From assembly GCA_902793465.1 (NCBI GenBank), contig CADBDT010000004.1:152521-216520 (forward strand): 64,000 nucleotides of DNA, given 5' to 3'. The stretch is from an uncultured Coriobacteriaceae bacterium. Its GTDB lineage: Bacteria > Actinomycetota > Coriobacteriia > Coriobacteriales > Atopobiaceae. Shown here piece by piece: positions 22,831 through 29,919 of this stretch. The position numbers and the translations under genes are program-made. The notes beneath the pieces are model-generated. The model saw nothing but the letters and a program-made list of their open reading frames with translations, was not told the origin of the DNA and did no database searches. Numbering within the stretch: position 1 is the stretch's first letter; each line of letters starts with the position of its first letter.

Positions 22831-24384
22831 GTGAAAGATGATCAAAAGAAGCAGCAGCGTGACCTTAATACTGCCGAAAAGGCGGTGGGGCGCGCCTTTA
22901 CCACTGGCAAGGCCGATCGTGCGGCCATAACCCGCATGGCTCAGCTCGATGCCGCAGAGGCGGTGGCGCGAGCTGGCGAGGCCATGGAGTCGGACGAGGC
23001 TGCCGACGAGGCGGCACGCCTAACGGTTATTGCCACCACGATGGGCACTCGCCAGAAGGCAAAGGCAGCTCGCGAGCGCGAGCGCATAGCCAGGAACAAG
23101 GCGAAGGAAGACCATCGGGCGGCAACTAAGTCAGCCAAGAAGGCCTATGACGCCATTCGGTTTAGCGATCCCACAACGCTCGGCTTTATGCGTGTGGTGC
23201 AGGTAATATTCCTGGTGCACATTATTACAACGTTTCTCATACTCTTTCTAACTTCGCGCGACACGGTTAGCTACAGCTCGGTAAACATAATCGACTGGAT
23301 ACTGGTCGTTCTAGAAAGCATCGCGTTCTACTTTATCGTTAACCGGTTTAAGGTGGGAAGGCCCTTCGTAATTGCCATTATGCTGCTTGGTGGCATCGCA
23401 CATCTTATATCCGACATCTTTACCGGCACCTTTATTCCCATATCGTCTATTGGCAACTTTTGCTACTACCTTCTTGTTGCCTTATATTTCATGTTCTCGG
23501 ACCGCGTAAAGGTCGTGCTGGTAAACGAAATGTCCTCCGACAAGGGCAACGAAGAGGAAACCTTTGTTGTGGACCGGCGCAGCTGGCCGTTCTACCGAAA
23601 TCTCATTATCTACTTTGTGGTCTTCTCGGTGCTTGGACACTGGATGGAGGCCGGGTTTTGCCAACTCATTAGACTCGGCATTGTGCAAGGCGAGTTTCAT
23701 GCCGAAAACACCATGCTCTGGCGCGACTGGCTTTACCCCTATCCCATGCACGGCACGGCCGTCATACTGATTGCGGTGTTCCTAAACCCCCTGTTCAACA
23801 AGCTAAAAAAGACCTTTAAAAACAAGTTTGCTCCCTACGTGGTGAGCTTCGTAATAAATGCGCTCATTTGCACTCTCATTGAGTTTTGCGGCGGCCTTAT
23901 GTTTAACGCGCAGCTGCAAAACTGGGACTACTCAAATATGCCCTTTAACTTTATGGGTCAGATTTGTTTGCAAAACGCCATTGGCTTTGGCGTGGCCTCT
24001 TCGGTAATTGCCTGGTGGCTGTATCCCATGATGGAGCGGCAAATTGCGCGCGTGAGGCCGGCTGTTATGAACATCGTGTGCGTGGTGGTTGCCATTGCCG
24101 GCGGCATTCTGTTTTCGCTCTATGCCATCAGCCCTCCCGACGGCGTAGATCTTGGCAGCCAGCAGCATGCTGCAGCAGATACCGTGGAGGTTAATACGAA
24201 GGAAATCGAGACCGTGGACAAGCTGATTGCGGACAGCGCGGAAGCCATGAGAAAGAAAGCGAACGAGACCACAGGTCTTACTGCCGAGGAAAAGCAGGAG
24301 ATAAGCAAGCACGTTGATGCAATTACTTCAGAAGCGGAAGACATCCAGAAGATCGTAGAGAGCAAAAAGGGGTCGAACTCCTAG
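22831..24384 (+). CDS. Multipass membrane protein of the CmpB-type 'putative ABC transporter permease' family
   Basis: About 517 residues. The first ~110 are highly charged and helical (KAKAARERERIARNKAKED), likely a cytoplasmic coiled coil. About nine to ten membrane helices follow, including the family block WPFYRNLIIYFVVFSVLGHWMEAGF, WRDWLYPYPMHGTAVILIAVF and LIEFCGGLMFNAQLQNWDYS, typical of PF06541 (ABC_trans_CmpB). The C-terminal ~75 residues are acidic and helical. No ATPase partner is adjacent, so true transport function is unproven. Start uncertain: GTG 22831 has AAGAGG 6 bases upstream; TTG 22810 is also possible. Confidence 0.8.
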   Translation: MKDDQKKQQRDLNTAEKAVGRAFTTGKADRAAITRMAQLDAAEAVARAGEAMESDEAADEAARLTVIATTMGTRQKAKAARERERIARNKAKEDHRAATKSAKKAYDAIRFSDPTTLGFMRVVQVIFLVHIITTFLILFLTSRDTVSYSSVNIIDWILVVLESIAFYFIVNRFKVGRPFVIAIMLLGGIAHLISDIFTGTFIPISSIGNFCYYLLVALYFMFSDRVKVVLVNEMSSDKGNEEETFVVDRRSWPFYRNLIIYFVVFSVLGHWMEAGFCQLIRLGIVQGEFHAENTMLWRDWLYPYPMHGTAVILIAVFLNPLFNKLKKTFKNKFAPYVVSFVINALICTLIEFCGGLMFNAQLQNWDYSNMPFNFMGQICLQNAIGFGVASSVIAWWLYPMMERQIARVRPAVMNIVCVVVAIAGGILFSLYAISPPDGVDLGSQQHAAADTVEVNTKEIETVDKLIADSAEAMRKKANETTGLTAEEKQEISKHVDAITSEAEDIQKIVESKKGSNS

Positions 24385-24426
24385 GGAGCTGTGCCCATTG
24401 GGATTGCTCCCGCCATTAAGTTAGTG

Positions 24427-24512
24427 CGACTGAGGGGATACTCCCTCCAGTTCCATGCGTGCCCGTCGCAGCTACGAGCACTGAGGAACTGGAGGGAGTA
24501 TCCCCTCAGTCG
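24427..24512. terminator. 28-bp-arm inverted repeat between converging genes (family A derivative)
   Basis: Arms CGACTGAGGGGATACTCCCT... and ...AGGGAGTATCCCCTCAGTCG are perfectly complementary over 28 bp and enclose 30 bases. It keeps the family A outer arm (GAGGGGATACTCCC) but lacks the TACATCGCG core. It lies between the stop of the CmpB-type gene and that of the aldolase gene, so it probably terminates both transcripts. Confidence 0.85.
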
Positions 24513-24563
24513 TACTCCCGCGATTTAGCATAAAAGCAGTTTCGGACTTTCATCCACCGTCCT

Positions 24564-25229
24564 CTACAGCGTGTTCCTGCCGTAGGCCTTGCTCCAGTTG
24601 GCGGTAAACTCCTCCATGGCAATGGCTGTCCCAGGATGGCCTACCATAGCGCGAATTACGTCGGGGGCAACGGTAATGGCGGGCACGCCTGCTGCCAGCA
24701 GTTGGTGTACCTGGTCCACGTTCTTAAAGCTTGCGGCACACACCTTGGCGTCCATGCCGTAAACGGCGAGTGTTTCCACAAGCTCGGCAACCTGGCCAAC
24801 GCCGTCGCCGTAGTTGCACATGCGGTTTACATAGGGAGCCAAGTAGTCCGCGCCGGCTTTGGCAGCCCAAAACGCCTGGTCAGGCGAGTAGATGCCCGTG
24901 GCAAGGACGCAAATGCCCTTGGCCTTTACTGCGGGGATGGCACGCAGGCCCTCGCGTGTAACGGGAATCTTTACCACAATGTTCTTGCCGCCACGAATCT
25001 GTGCGATGCGCTCTGCCTCGGCAAGAATGCCGTCGTAGTCTAGGCTAACCACCTGGGCAATTATCTTCTGATCCTCGGTGAGTACCTCGCAGAGCTCGTC
25101 GAACACCTGGCTGGGCTCCTTGCCGCTCTTGGTAATGATGGTGGGATTGGTGGTAACGCCGTCTATGGGCAGGTACTCGCAAAGCTCCCGAATTGCATCA
25201 ATATCCGCACTGTCAATAAAAAACTCCAT
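24564..25229 (-). CDS. fsa: Fructose-6-phosphate aldolase (transaldolase-like)
   Basis: A 221-residue short transaldolase-family enzyme. MEFFIDSADIDAIRELCEYL, GVTTNPTIITKSG and the Schiff-base lysine in NIVVKIPVT (Lys87) are present, followed by GICVLATGIYSPDQAFWAAKAGADYLAPYVNRM and the family C-terminus. The length matches FsaA/FsaB (~220 residues) rather than true transaldolase. ATG 25229 is preceded by AGAGGAAAG. It lies downstream of a glycyl-radical enzyme gene in the same direction. In E. coli fsaA and fsaB are also beside GRE genes (ybiW and pflD), where the aldolase cleaves 1-deoxy-fructose-6-phosphate. The same role is likely here. Confidence 0.9.
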   Translation of the reverse strand: MEFFIDSADIDAIRELCEYLPIDGVTTNPTIITKSGKEPSQVFDELCEVLTEDQKIIAQVVSLDYDGILAEAERIAQIRGGKNIVVKIPVTREGLRAIPAVKAKGICVLATGIYSPDQAFWAAKAGADYLAPYVNRMCNYGDGVGQVAELVETLAVYGMDAKVCAASFKNVDQVHQLLAAGVPAITVAPDVIRAMVGHPGTAIAMEEFTANWSKAYGRNTL

Positions 25230-25250
25230 TTTCTTTCCTCTCTTTCCTAA

Positions 25251-25396
25251 AGCGCGCGAAGCGCGCACATATTTTTTGCCGTGGGCACGTAGAGCACGTG
25301 ATGGAGAGGCGGCCTGCGGTCTTCTCTGCTGCGAATTGCGAGCGCAGCGAGCGAGCAAAGCGAGCGCTGAGCAAGCAGGGAAGACCGCAGGCCGCC
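25251..25396. repeat. Hairpins between the aldolase and glycyl-radical enzyme genes
   Basis: A 16-bp perfect-arm inverted repeat, GGCGGCCTGCGGTCTT / AAGACCGCAGGCCGCC (25308-25396), begins 5 bases after the GRE stop, with an imperfect GCGAGCG-rich centre. A second small dyad, GCGCGCGAAGCGCGC (~25251-25265), lies near the aldolase ribosome site. As the two genes probably share a promoter, the large hairpin may reduce read-through or protect the upstream mRNA, setting the ratio of the two enzymes. Confidence 0.75.
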
Positions 25397-25401
25397 CCAC
25401 C

Positions 25402-27819
25402 CTACAGCACCTGCTCCGTGCGATCGATAATGTCGTCTTGGGTGGCCTTGCTCAGTACGTTGAAGAACGCGGAGTAGCCGGCCACGCGCACAATCAGGTC
25501 TTTGTGGCGCTCGGGATGCGCCTGCGCGTCCAGGAGCGTGGCGCGATCCACGACGTTAAACTGCACGTGGTAGCCGTGCAACCGGTTAAAGAACGTGCGT
25601 AGCATCATCTGCAGCTTTGCCTTGTTCTCCTCGCGCTCGAGCATGGCGGGGGTCACCTTTTGGTTAAGCAGCACGCCGCCGGTAATCTTGTTCGTTGGCA
25701 GCTTGGAGACGGTCTTGAAAACGGCCGTCGGTCCCTGTTTGTCGGCGTTGTGCGCAGGGCTGCAGCCCTCGGCCAGCGGCTCGTGCGCGTGGCGTCCGTC
25801 AGGCGTGGCCATGGTGCCCATGCCCTGACCAACATTCGCGCTAATGGAGCTGGTACCGGCATAACGAATTCCACCAATGGGTCCGCGGCCAAAACGGGTG
25901 TTGTGGTACTTGGCAACCTCGTCGATGTAGGGCTCGTAGCACTCTACGGCAAGCGAGTCCACGTAGTCGTCGTCGTTTCCGTACTTGGGCGCGCCGTCAA
26001 CAAGCATTTGCTGGATGCGTGCTCCCTCCTCGCCCTCAAAGTCGGAGAGCAGGGCATCCCACAGCTGCTGGCGCGAGATGCGGCCCTCTTCGTACACGAG
26101 CTTCTTTATGGCGGCCAGGCTGTCGGCTATGTTGGCAATACCCACCTGCAGGCCGGAGATAAAGTCGTAGACAGCGCCGCCCTCCTTTATGGTCTTGCCG
26201 CGCGCAATGCAGTCGTCGGTGAGCGCGGAGCACAGCACGTCGGGCACGTCGCGCTCGCTGGCCTTGTCTATTGCGTTTTCCACCACTACGGACCAGCGGC
26301 ACATCTCGCGCAGGCTCGCGTCCCATGCGGCCATGAGCTCGTCGAACGTCTCCCACTCCAAAAAGTTGCCGTGGGCCTCCACAAAGCGCTTGCCCGAGGT
26401 TAGGTCCACGCCGCCGTTCATGGCGCACAAAAGCAGGCGCGGGAAGTTAATGTAGCTCATGCCCGTGCAGCGATAACCCCAGCGGCCAGGCACGGCCGTT
26501 TCCACGCATCCGATGGCGGAGTAGTTGTAGGCGTCGTACTCGCTCACACCCCAGGCAATAAAGCTGGGGATTATAATCTCGTCGTTGTTGAGGGCTGGCA
26601 TGCCAAAGCCAAGGCGCATGACCTCAACGCATTCGGCAAAGAAGGCCGGATCGAGGTTGGCGTGGTAGCGCACGGTAAGGTTGGGCTGGGTAAGGCGGGT
26701 CTGCGCCACGGAGCGAAGCACGAGCCAGCTCGTGGGGTTAACGGCGTCCTCGTGGGTGTCGGGCGTCTGGCCGCCAATGGTTACGTTCTGATACATGGGG
26801 CTGCCGGCCGAGCTGTACGTGTGCGCCTGGCTGCGGATCTTCTGCACGGTGAGCGTCTTTATCCATAGGTTGGTAAGAAGCTCGAGCGCCTGGTCCTCGG
26901 TAATGCGGCCAGCTGCAAGGTCGGCCTCGTAGAACGGATCTATATACTGGTCAAAGCGCCCAAAGCTAAGCGAGTGACCGTTGGACTCAATCTGCAGCAA
27001 CACCTGAGAGAACCAAGCCGCCTGAACCGCCTCGTAGAAGGTCTGCGCCGGCTCGTAGGGAACGCGGGCGGAGGCGGCGGCCATACGTTCGAGCTCTGCC
27101 TTGCGGGCGGGATCGTTGCATGCGGCTGCCTGCTTGGAGGCCAGCTCGGCATAGCGGTTGGTCCAGCGACGAACGGCGTCGATAACGACCAGAACCGCGT
27201 TGTAGAACACGTACTTATCTATGGAGTCGGGGTCAGTGAGGTCGAGGGCGGCCTTTGCAGTCAGGGTGCGCTCCTCGTATCCGCGCAGACCCTCCTTTAG
27301 CATGCGCGCATGGTTAATGGCCAGGTGGGCGTCGCCTGCGTTGAGCTTGCCCTCCATGCCAAAGACGCCGGTCTCCATAAAGGGCGCGACCTCGCTTGGA
27401 AGCAGTGCCTCGCTGCGGCTGCGCAGGTTGTTGTTTTCCCAAAACGGAGCAATATCGCGAATGCGCTGCTTGTCCTGATCCGTAACGTAGAACACGTCGC
27501 CGTCGCGCTTTTCGAACTTGTCCAGCTCATCGATTACAAAGCCCAGCGTGTACTCGGGAAAGACCGGTGCGTTGCCGTTCTTGGTGGCCTGATTGCCGGC
27601 AATGAGGGTCTTGTCCTCAATATATATGCTCATGTTGTCGAGCACGTGGGCAAAGGCGAGGGCACGACGCATTACCGGTGGCTGGTTGAGCGTCTGTTGG
27701 TAAGACTCGGTGTACAGGACTGCGCGCTCGGCGTCCACATAGGGTTTCTCGTCCAGGACCTCCTCGCGAAAGGCCTGCATGCGATCGGTTAGGGCTCCAA
27801 AGTGCTCGCGATTCTCCAT
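25402..27819 (-). CDS. Glycyl-radical enzyme (YbiW/PflD-like; candidate 1,5-anhydrohexitol-6-phosphate lyase)
   Basis: An 805-residue glycyl-radical enzyme of the pyruvate-formate-lyase superfamily. The thiyl-radical Cys is Cys438 in AIGCVETAVPG; a Gly-Cys-Val-Glu motif marks lyase/dehydratase-type members rather than true PFL, which has two adjacent Cys. The glycyl radical is Gly781 in VRVAGYSAFF, 25 residues from the end. The ribosome site AAAGGAAG precedes ATG 27819. The neighbours (FSA aldolase, activase, DeoR regulator) match the E. coli ybiW/pflD loci, whose enzymes open 1,5-anhydroglucitol- or anhydromannitol-6-phosphate. That substrate is inferred from context and length; choline, glycerol or hydroxyproline GREs would have other neighbours. 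Oxygen-sensitive, so it indicates anaerobic life. Confidence 0.9.
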   Translation of the reverse strand: MENREHFGALTDRMQAFREEVLDEKPYVDAERAVLYTESYQQTLNQPPVMRRALAFAHVLDNMSIYIEDKTLIAGNQATKNGNAPVFPEYTLGFVIDELDKFEKRDGDVFYVTDQDKQRIRDIAPFWENNNLRSRSEALLPSEVAPFMETGVFGMEGKLNAGDAHLAINHARMLKEGLRGYEERTLTAKAALDLTDPDSIDKYVFYNAVLVVIDAVRRWTNRYAELASKQAAACNDPARKAELERMAAASARVPYEPAQTFYEAVQAAWFSQVLLQIESNGHSLSFGRFDQYIDPFYEADLAAGRITEDQALELLTNLWIKTLTVQKIRSQAHTYSSAGSPMYQNVTIGGQTPDTHEDAVNPTSWLVLRSVAQTRLTQPNLTVRYHANLDPAFFAECVEVMRLGFGMPALNNDEIIIPSFIAWGVSEYDAYNYSAIGCVETAVPGRWGYRCTGMSYINFPRLLLCAMNGGVDLTSGKRFVEAHGNFLEWETFDELMAAWDASLREMCRWSVVVENAIDKASERDVPDVLCSALTDDCIARGKTIKEGGAVYDFISGLQVGIANIADSLAAIKKLVYEEGRISRQQLWDALLSDFEGEEGARIQQMLVDGAPKYGNDDDYVDSLAVECYEPYIDEVAKYHNTRFGRGPIGGIRYAGTSSISANVGQGMGTMATPDGRHAHEPLAEGCSPAHNADKQGPTAVFKTVSKLPTNKITGGVLLNQKVTPAMLEREENKAKLQMMLRTFFNRLHGYHVQFNVVDRATLLDAQAHPERHKDLIVRVAGYSAFFNVLSKATQDDIIDRTEQVL

Positions 27820-27858
27820 GTTTGCTTCCTTTGCTCTTATCTACGAACTTAATAAAGC

Positions 27859-27902
27859 TTACGTTCGTAATTAATAGTAAGCAGATGAAGGAGTTTTGTC
27901 AA
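27859..27902 (-). promoter_or_regulatory. Sigma-70-type promoter and DeoR operator for the glycyl-radical enzyme gene
   Basis: On the minus strand TTGACA (27902-27897) and TACTAT (27879-27874) are separated by exactly 17 bases, a near-consensus promoter. Directly downstream is the dyad TTACGTTCGTAA (27859-27870), placed to block initiation. A second dyad, TTACGAACGAAA (27943-27954), lies upstream towards the activase gene. Related sequence recurs before the DeoR gene. Confidence 0.75.
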
Positions 27903-27998
27903 CTACGAAAGCCAAAAAAACTTTGACAAGAATCGTATATACTTACGAACGAAACATTATTCACGATCAACCCGCATAAACTGACGCACGGAGGAAGC

Positions 27999-28907
27999 AT
28001 GCAAAGCGCAACGGTGTTTAACGTACAAAAGTTTAGCCTCAACGACGGGCCAGGCATTCGCACGGTGGTGTTCCTTAAGGGATGCCCATTGCGCTGCACG
28101 TGGTGCGCTAATCCAGAGAGCCAAATGCGTGCCCCGCAGCTCGAATGGAAGAATAGCGCCTGCATTGGGTGCGGCGCATGTTTAAAAGCCGCGCCTGGTG
28201 CAGAGGCCGCGGTGCATGCCAATAAGCGCCATGTGGACGTGCACAGCTTAGCAGGCGACTCCAACGAGGGCAGGGCTGCTGTTTCCGCGTGCCCAACGCA
28301 TGCGCTTACCTGCACGGGGGAGACTAAGACCGTGGAAGAGGTGCTACGCGTTTGCTTGCAGGACAAACCCTTCTACGAGGACTCGGGCGGCGGCGTTACC
28401 CTAAGCGGTGGCGAGGCGCTCGTTTGGCCGGAGTTTTGCGAGGAGCTCTTGGGACGTCTGCACGAAGAGGGTGTGGACACCTGTGTGGAAACCGAGGCGC
28501 ATGTTTCCCCCAAGGTGTTCCGGCATATGGCGCCGTTGTTCGATCATATGCTCGTGGACCTAAAACACGTGGATGCAAACAAGATCTTTGCCCACACGGC
28601 CGGCCAGGCCAACCTCATGCTGGACAACCTGCGCTGGGCGATTGCCAACCATCCGGATGTGCTCCCGCGCACACCGGTGATTCCGGGGTTTAACGATACG
28701 AACCAGGATGCCCGTGCCATGGCCGTATGGTTGCGCGATGCGGGTGCCATACGCGTGCAGCTGCTTCCCTTCCACAACTTTGGAGAGAACAAGTACGAGC
28801 TACTGGGGATGGACTACGCGCTGCGTGGCGCCAAGAACCTACGCTCCGAGAATCTTGAGGAGTACCGGCAGGTGTTTGTGGACGAAGGCATTCAGGCGTT
28901 CTTCTAG
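27999..28907 (+). CDS. Glycyl-radical enzyme activating enzyme (radical SAM)
   Basis: A 302-residue radical SAM enzyme that installs the glycyl radical on the adjacent GRE. The SAM-cluster motif is Cys29-x3-Cys33-x2-Cys36 (GCPLRCTWC). A ferredoxin-like insert with CIGCGAC (55-61) and CPTH (~98) binds extra 4Fe-4S clusters, a feature of activases other than PflA. The glycine-rich SAM motif GGGVTLSGGEAL (~130) follows. GGAGGA lies 4 bases before the ATG. It is divergent from the GRE gene across a 179-base regulatory gap that holds shared operator-like dyads. Confidence 0.93.
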   Translation: MQSATVFNVQKFSLNDGPGIRTVVFLKGCPLRCTWCANPESQMRAPQLEWKNSACIGCGACLKAAPGAEAAVHANKRHVDVHSLAGDSNEGRAAVSACPTHALTCTGETKTVEEVLRVCLQDKPFYEDSGGGVTLSGGEALVWPEFCEELLGRLHEEGVDTCVETEAHVSPKVFRHMAPLFDHMLVDLKHVDANKIFAHTAGQANLMLDNLRWAIANHPDVLPRTPVIPGFNDTNQDARAMAVWLRDAGAIRVQLLPFHNFGENKYELLGMDYALRGAKNLRSENLEEYRQVFVDEGIQAFF

Positions 28908-28937
28908 CGGGGTTCGGTACGGCTTTTCCAGGCTATC

Positions 28938-29687
28938 TCACTTGGCAACGGTTACCTCCACGCCGTTGCGCGCGAGCGAGGATTGCCAGCTGTCGGAAAG
29001 GCCCGCATCGGTAACCACAGAGATCTTTTTGCTGGTCAGGCGCATGGGTACAGCTCCGCGCTGCCCAAACTTCTCCGATTCGGTAAGAACGACGATCTCC
29101 GAGGCGGCCTCGGCCATGGACCGTACGGCATCGGCACGCATCTGGTCGGCGTTGGTGGGCCCCACGCCCTCAATCCAGCCGTCAGCGCCCACAAAAAGGC
29201 GGTCCACATAGAACTCTTGGGCGCACGTGCGTACCAGCGGACCAACCATTACCTGCGAGTCTCGCTGATATGTGCCTCCCAGCAGCACGACCTCCACACT
29301 GGTGGAGTCGCGAACATAGCCTGCAATAAAGGCGCTGTTGGTAACAACGGTAACGCTCTTGTGGGTGTCGGCCAGCTCACGTGCGAGCAGCGCGCAGCAG
29401 CTGCCGCTTTCCACCATTATTGTTGACCCGTCAGCGACCATTGCCGCGGCTGCTTGGGCAATGCGGCGCTTTTCCTCGTAATGGTAGGCAAGCCGGCCGC
29501 TCACATCGTTGGGGTTGGAAAGCTTGGCAAAGCCGTGCTCCCTTACCACAAGTCCCTTTGCCTGTAGCGCGTCCAGGTCTTTGCGTACGGTAACTTCCGA
29601 TACCCCAAGCTCCTCGGAAAGCAGCGCCACCTCTATGCGCTGCCTGCTGGTGAGTATGTCCAAGATCTGGCTGTCGCGCCTGCCCAT
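28938..29687 (-). CDS. DeoR/GlpR family sugar-phosphate-responsive repressor
   Basis: A 249-residue regulator. The N-terminal winged HTH (residues ~5-57) includes RIEVALLSEELGVSEVTVRK DLDAL, the DeoR signature. The C-terminal sugar-phosphate-binding domain has VVTNSAFIAGYV, VVLLGGTYQ and the VDRLFVGADGW motif. GGGAGG lies 8 bases before the ATG. Convergent with the activase gene, with 30 bases between stops. It probably represses the aldolase/GRE/activase genes until an anhydrohexitol phosphate or similar effector binds; operator-like sequence in its own promoter suggests autoregulation. Confidence 0.9.
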   Translation of the reverse strand: MGRRDSQILDILTSRQRIEVALLSEELGVSEVTVRKDLDALQAKGLVVREHGFAKLSNPNDVSGRLAYHYEEKRRIAQAAAAMVADGSTIMVESGSCCALLARELADTHKSVTVVTNSAFIAGYVRDSTSVEVVLLGGTYQRDSQVMVGPLVRTCAQEFYVDRLFVGADGWIEGVGPTNADQMRADAVRSMAEAASEIVVLTESEKFGQRGAVPMRLTSKKISVVTDAGLSDSWQSSLARNGVEVTVAK

Positions 29688-29735
29688 GTCGTGACCTCCC
29701 GTGTGCGTTGTACTTTCTCTTGTATCTTACTTTAC

Positions 29736-29746
29736 TTTCGTTCGAA
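29736..29746. promoter_or_regulatory. Operator-like site before the DeoR gene
   Basis: TTTCGTTCGAA, about 50 bases upstream of the repressor start, resembles the dyads TTACGTTCGTAA and TTACGAACGAAA between the GRE and activase genes (shared core TTWCG-NN-CGWA). It supports autoregulation by the DeoR protein. The evidence is similarity alone. Confidence 0.5.
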
Positions 29747-29758
29747 TGGAATCTGCGC

Positions 29759-29870
29759 GACCACAAATAGCCTGCCCCTAGACCTATCAAGGGGGAGTAC
29801 CCCTCTTGATAGGTCAGCGCCCCAGCCTTTTAGGGGCAGGACAAATAGGGGACTGTCCCTATTTGTGGTC
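29759..29870. repeat. Nested palindrome with alternative pairings, family C, upstream of the SpoIIE-type gene
   Basis: Three nested pairs: GACCACAAATAG with CTATTTGTGGTC (outer), CCTGCCCCTA with TAGGGGCAGG, and GACCTATCAAG with CTTGATAGGTC around a GGGGGAGTACCCC centre. The outer right arm can instead pair locally: ACAAATAGGG with CCCTATTTGT. The long and local folds exclude each other. It ends 50 bases before the phosphatase start. GACCTATCAA-GGGGGAGTAC also occurs at 22.57 kb. Confidence 0.8.
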
Positions 29871-29919
29871 TGAGGTGCAGCTATACTTGTGCTGTTGACA
29901 TTTTGCGGAGGGAGCGCGC

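Noticed and set aside
27921..27943. TTGACA...TATACT as a promoter for the activase gene
   Set aside because: The two boxes are only 9 bases apart, too close for sigma-70; the start of this transcript was left unassigned.
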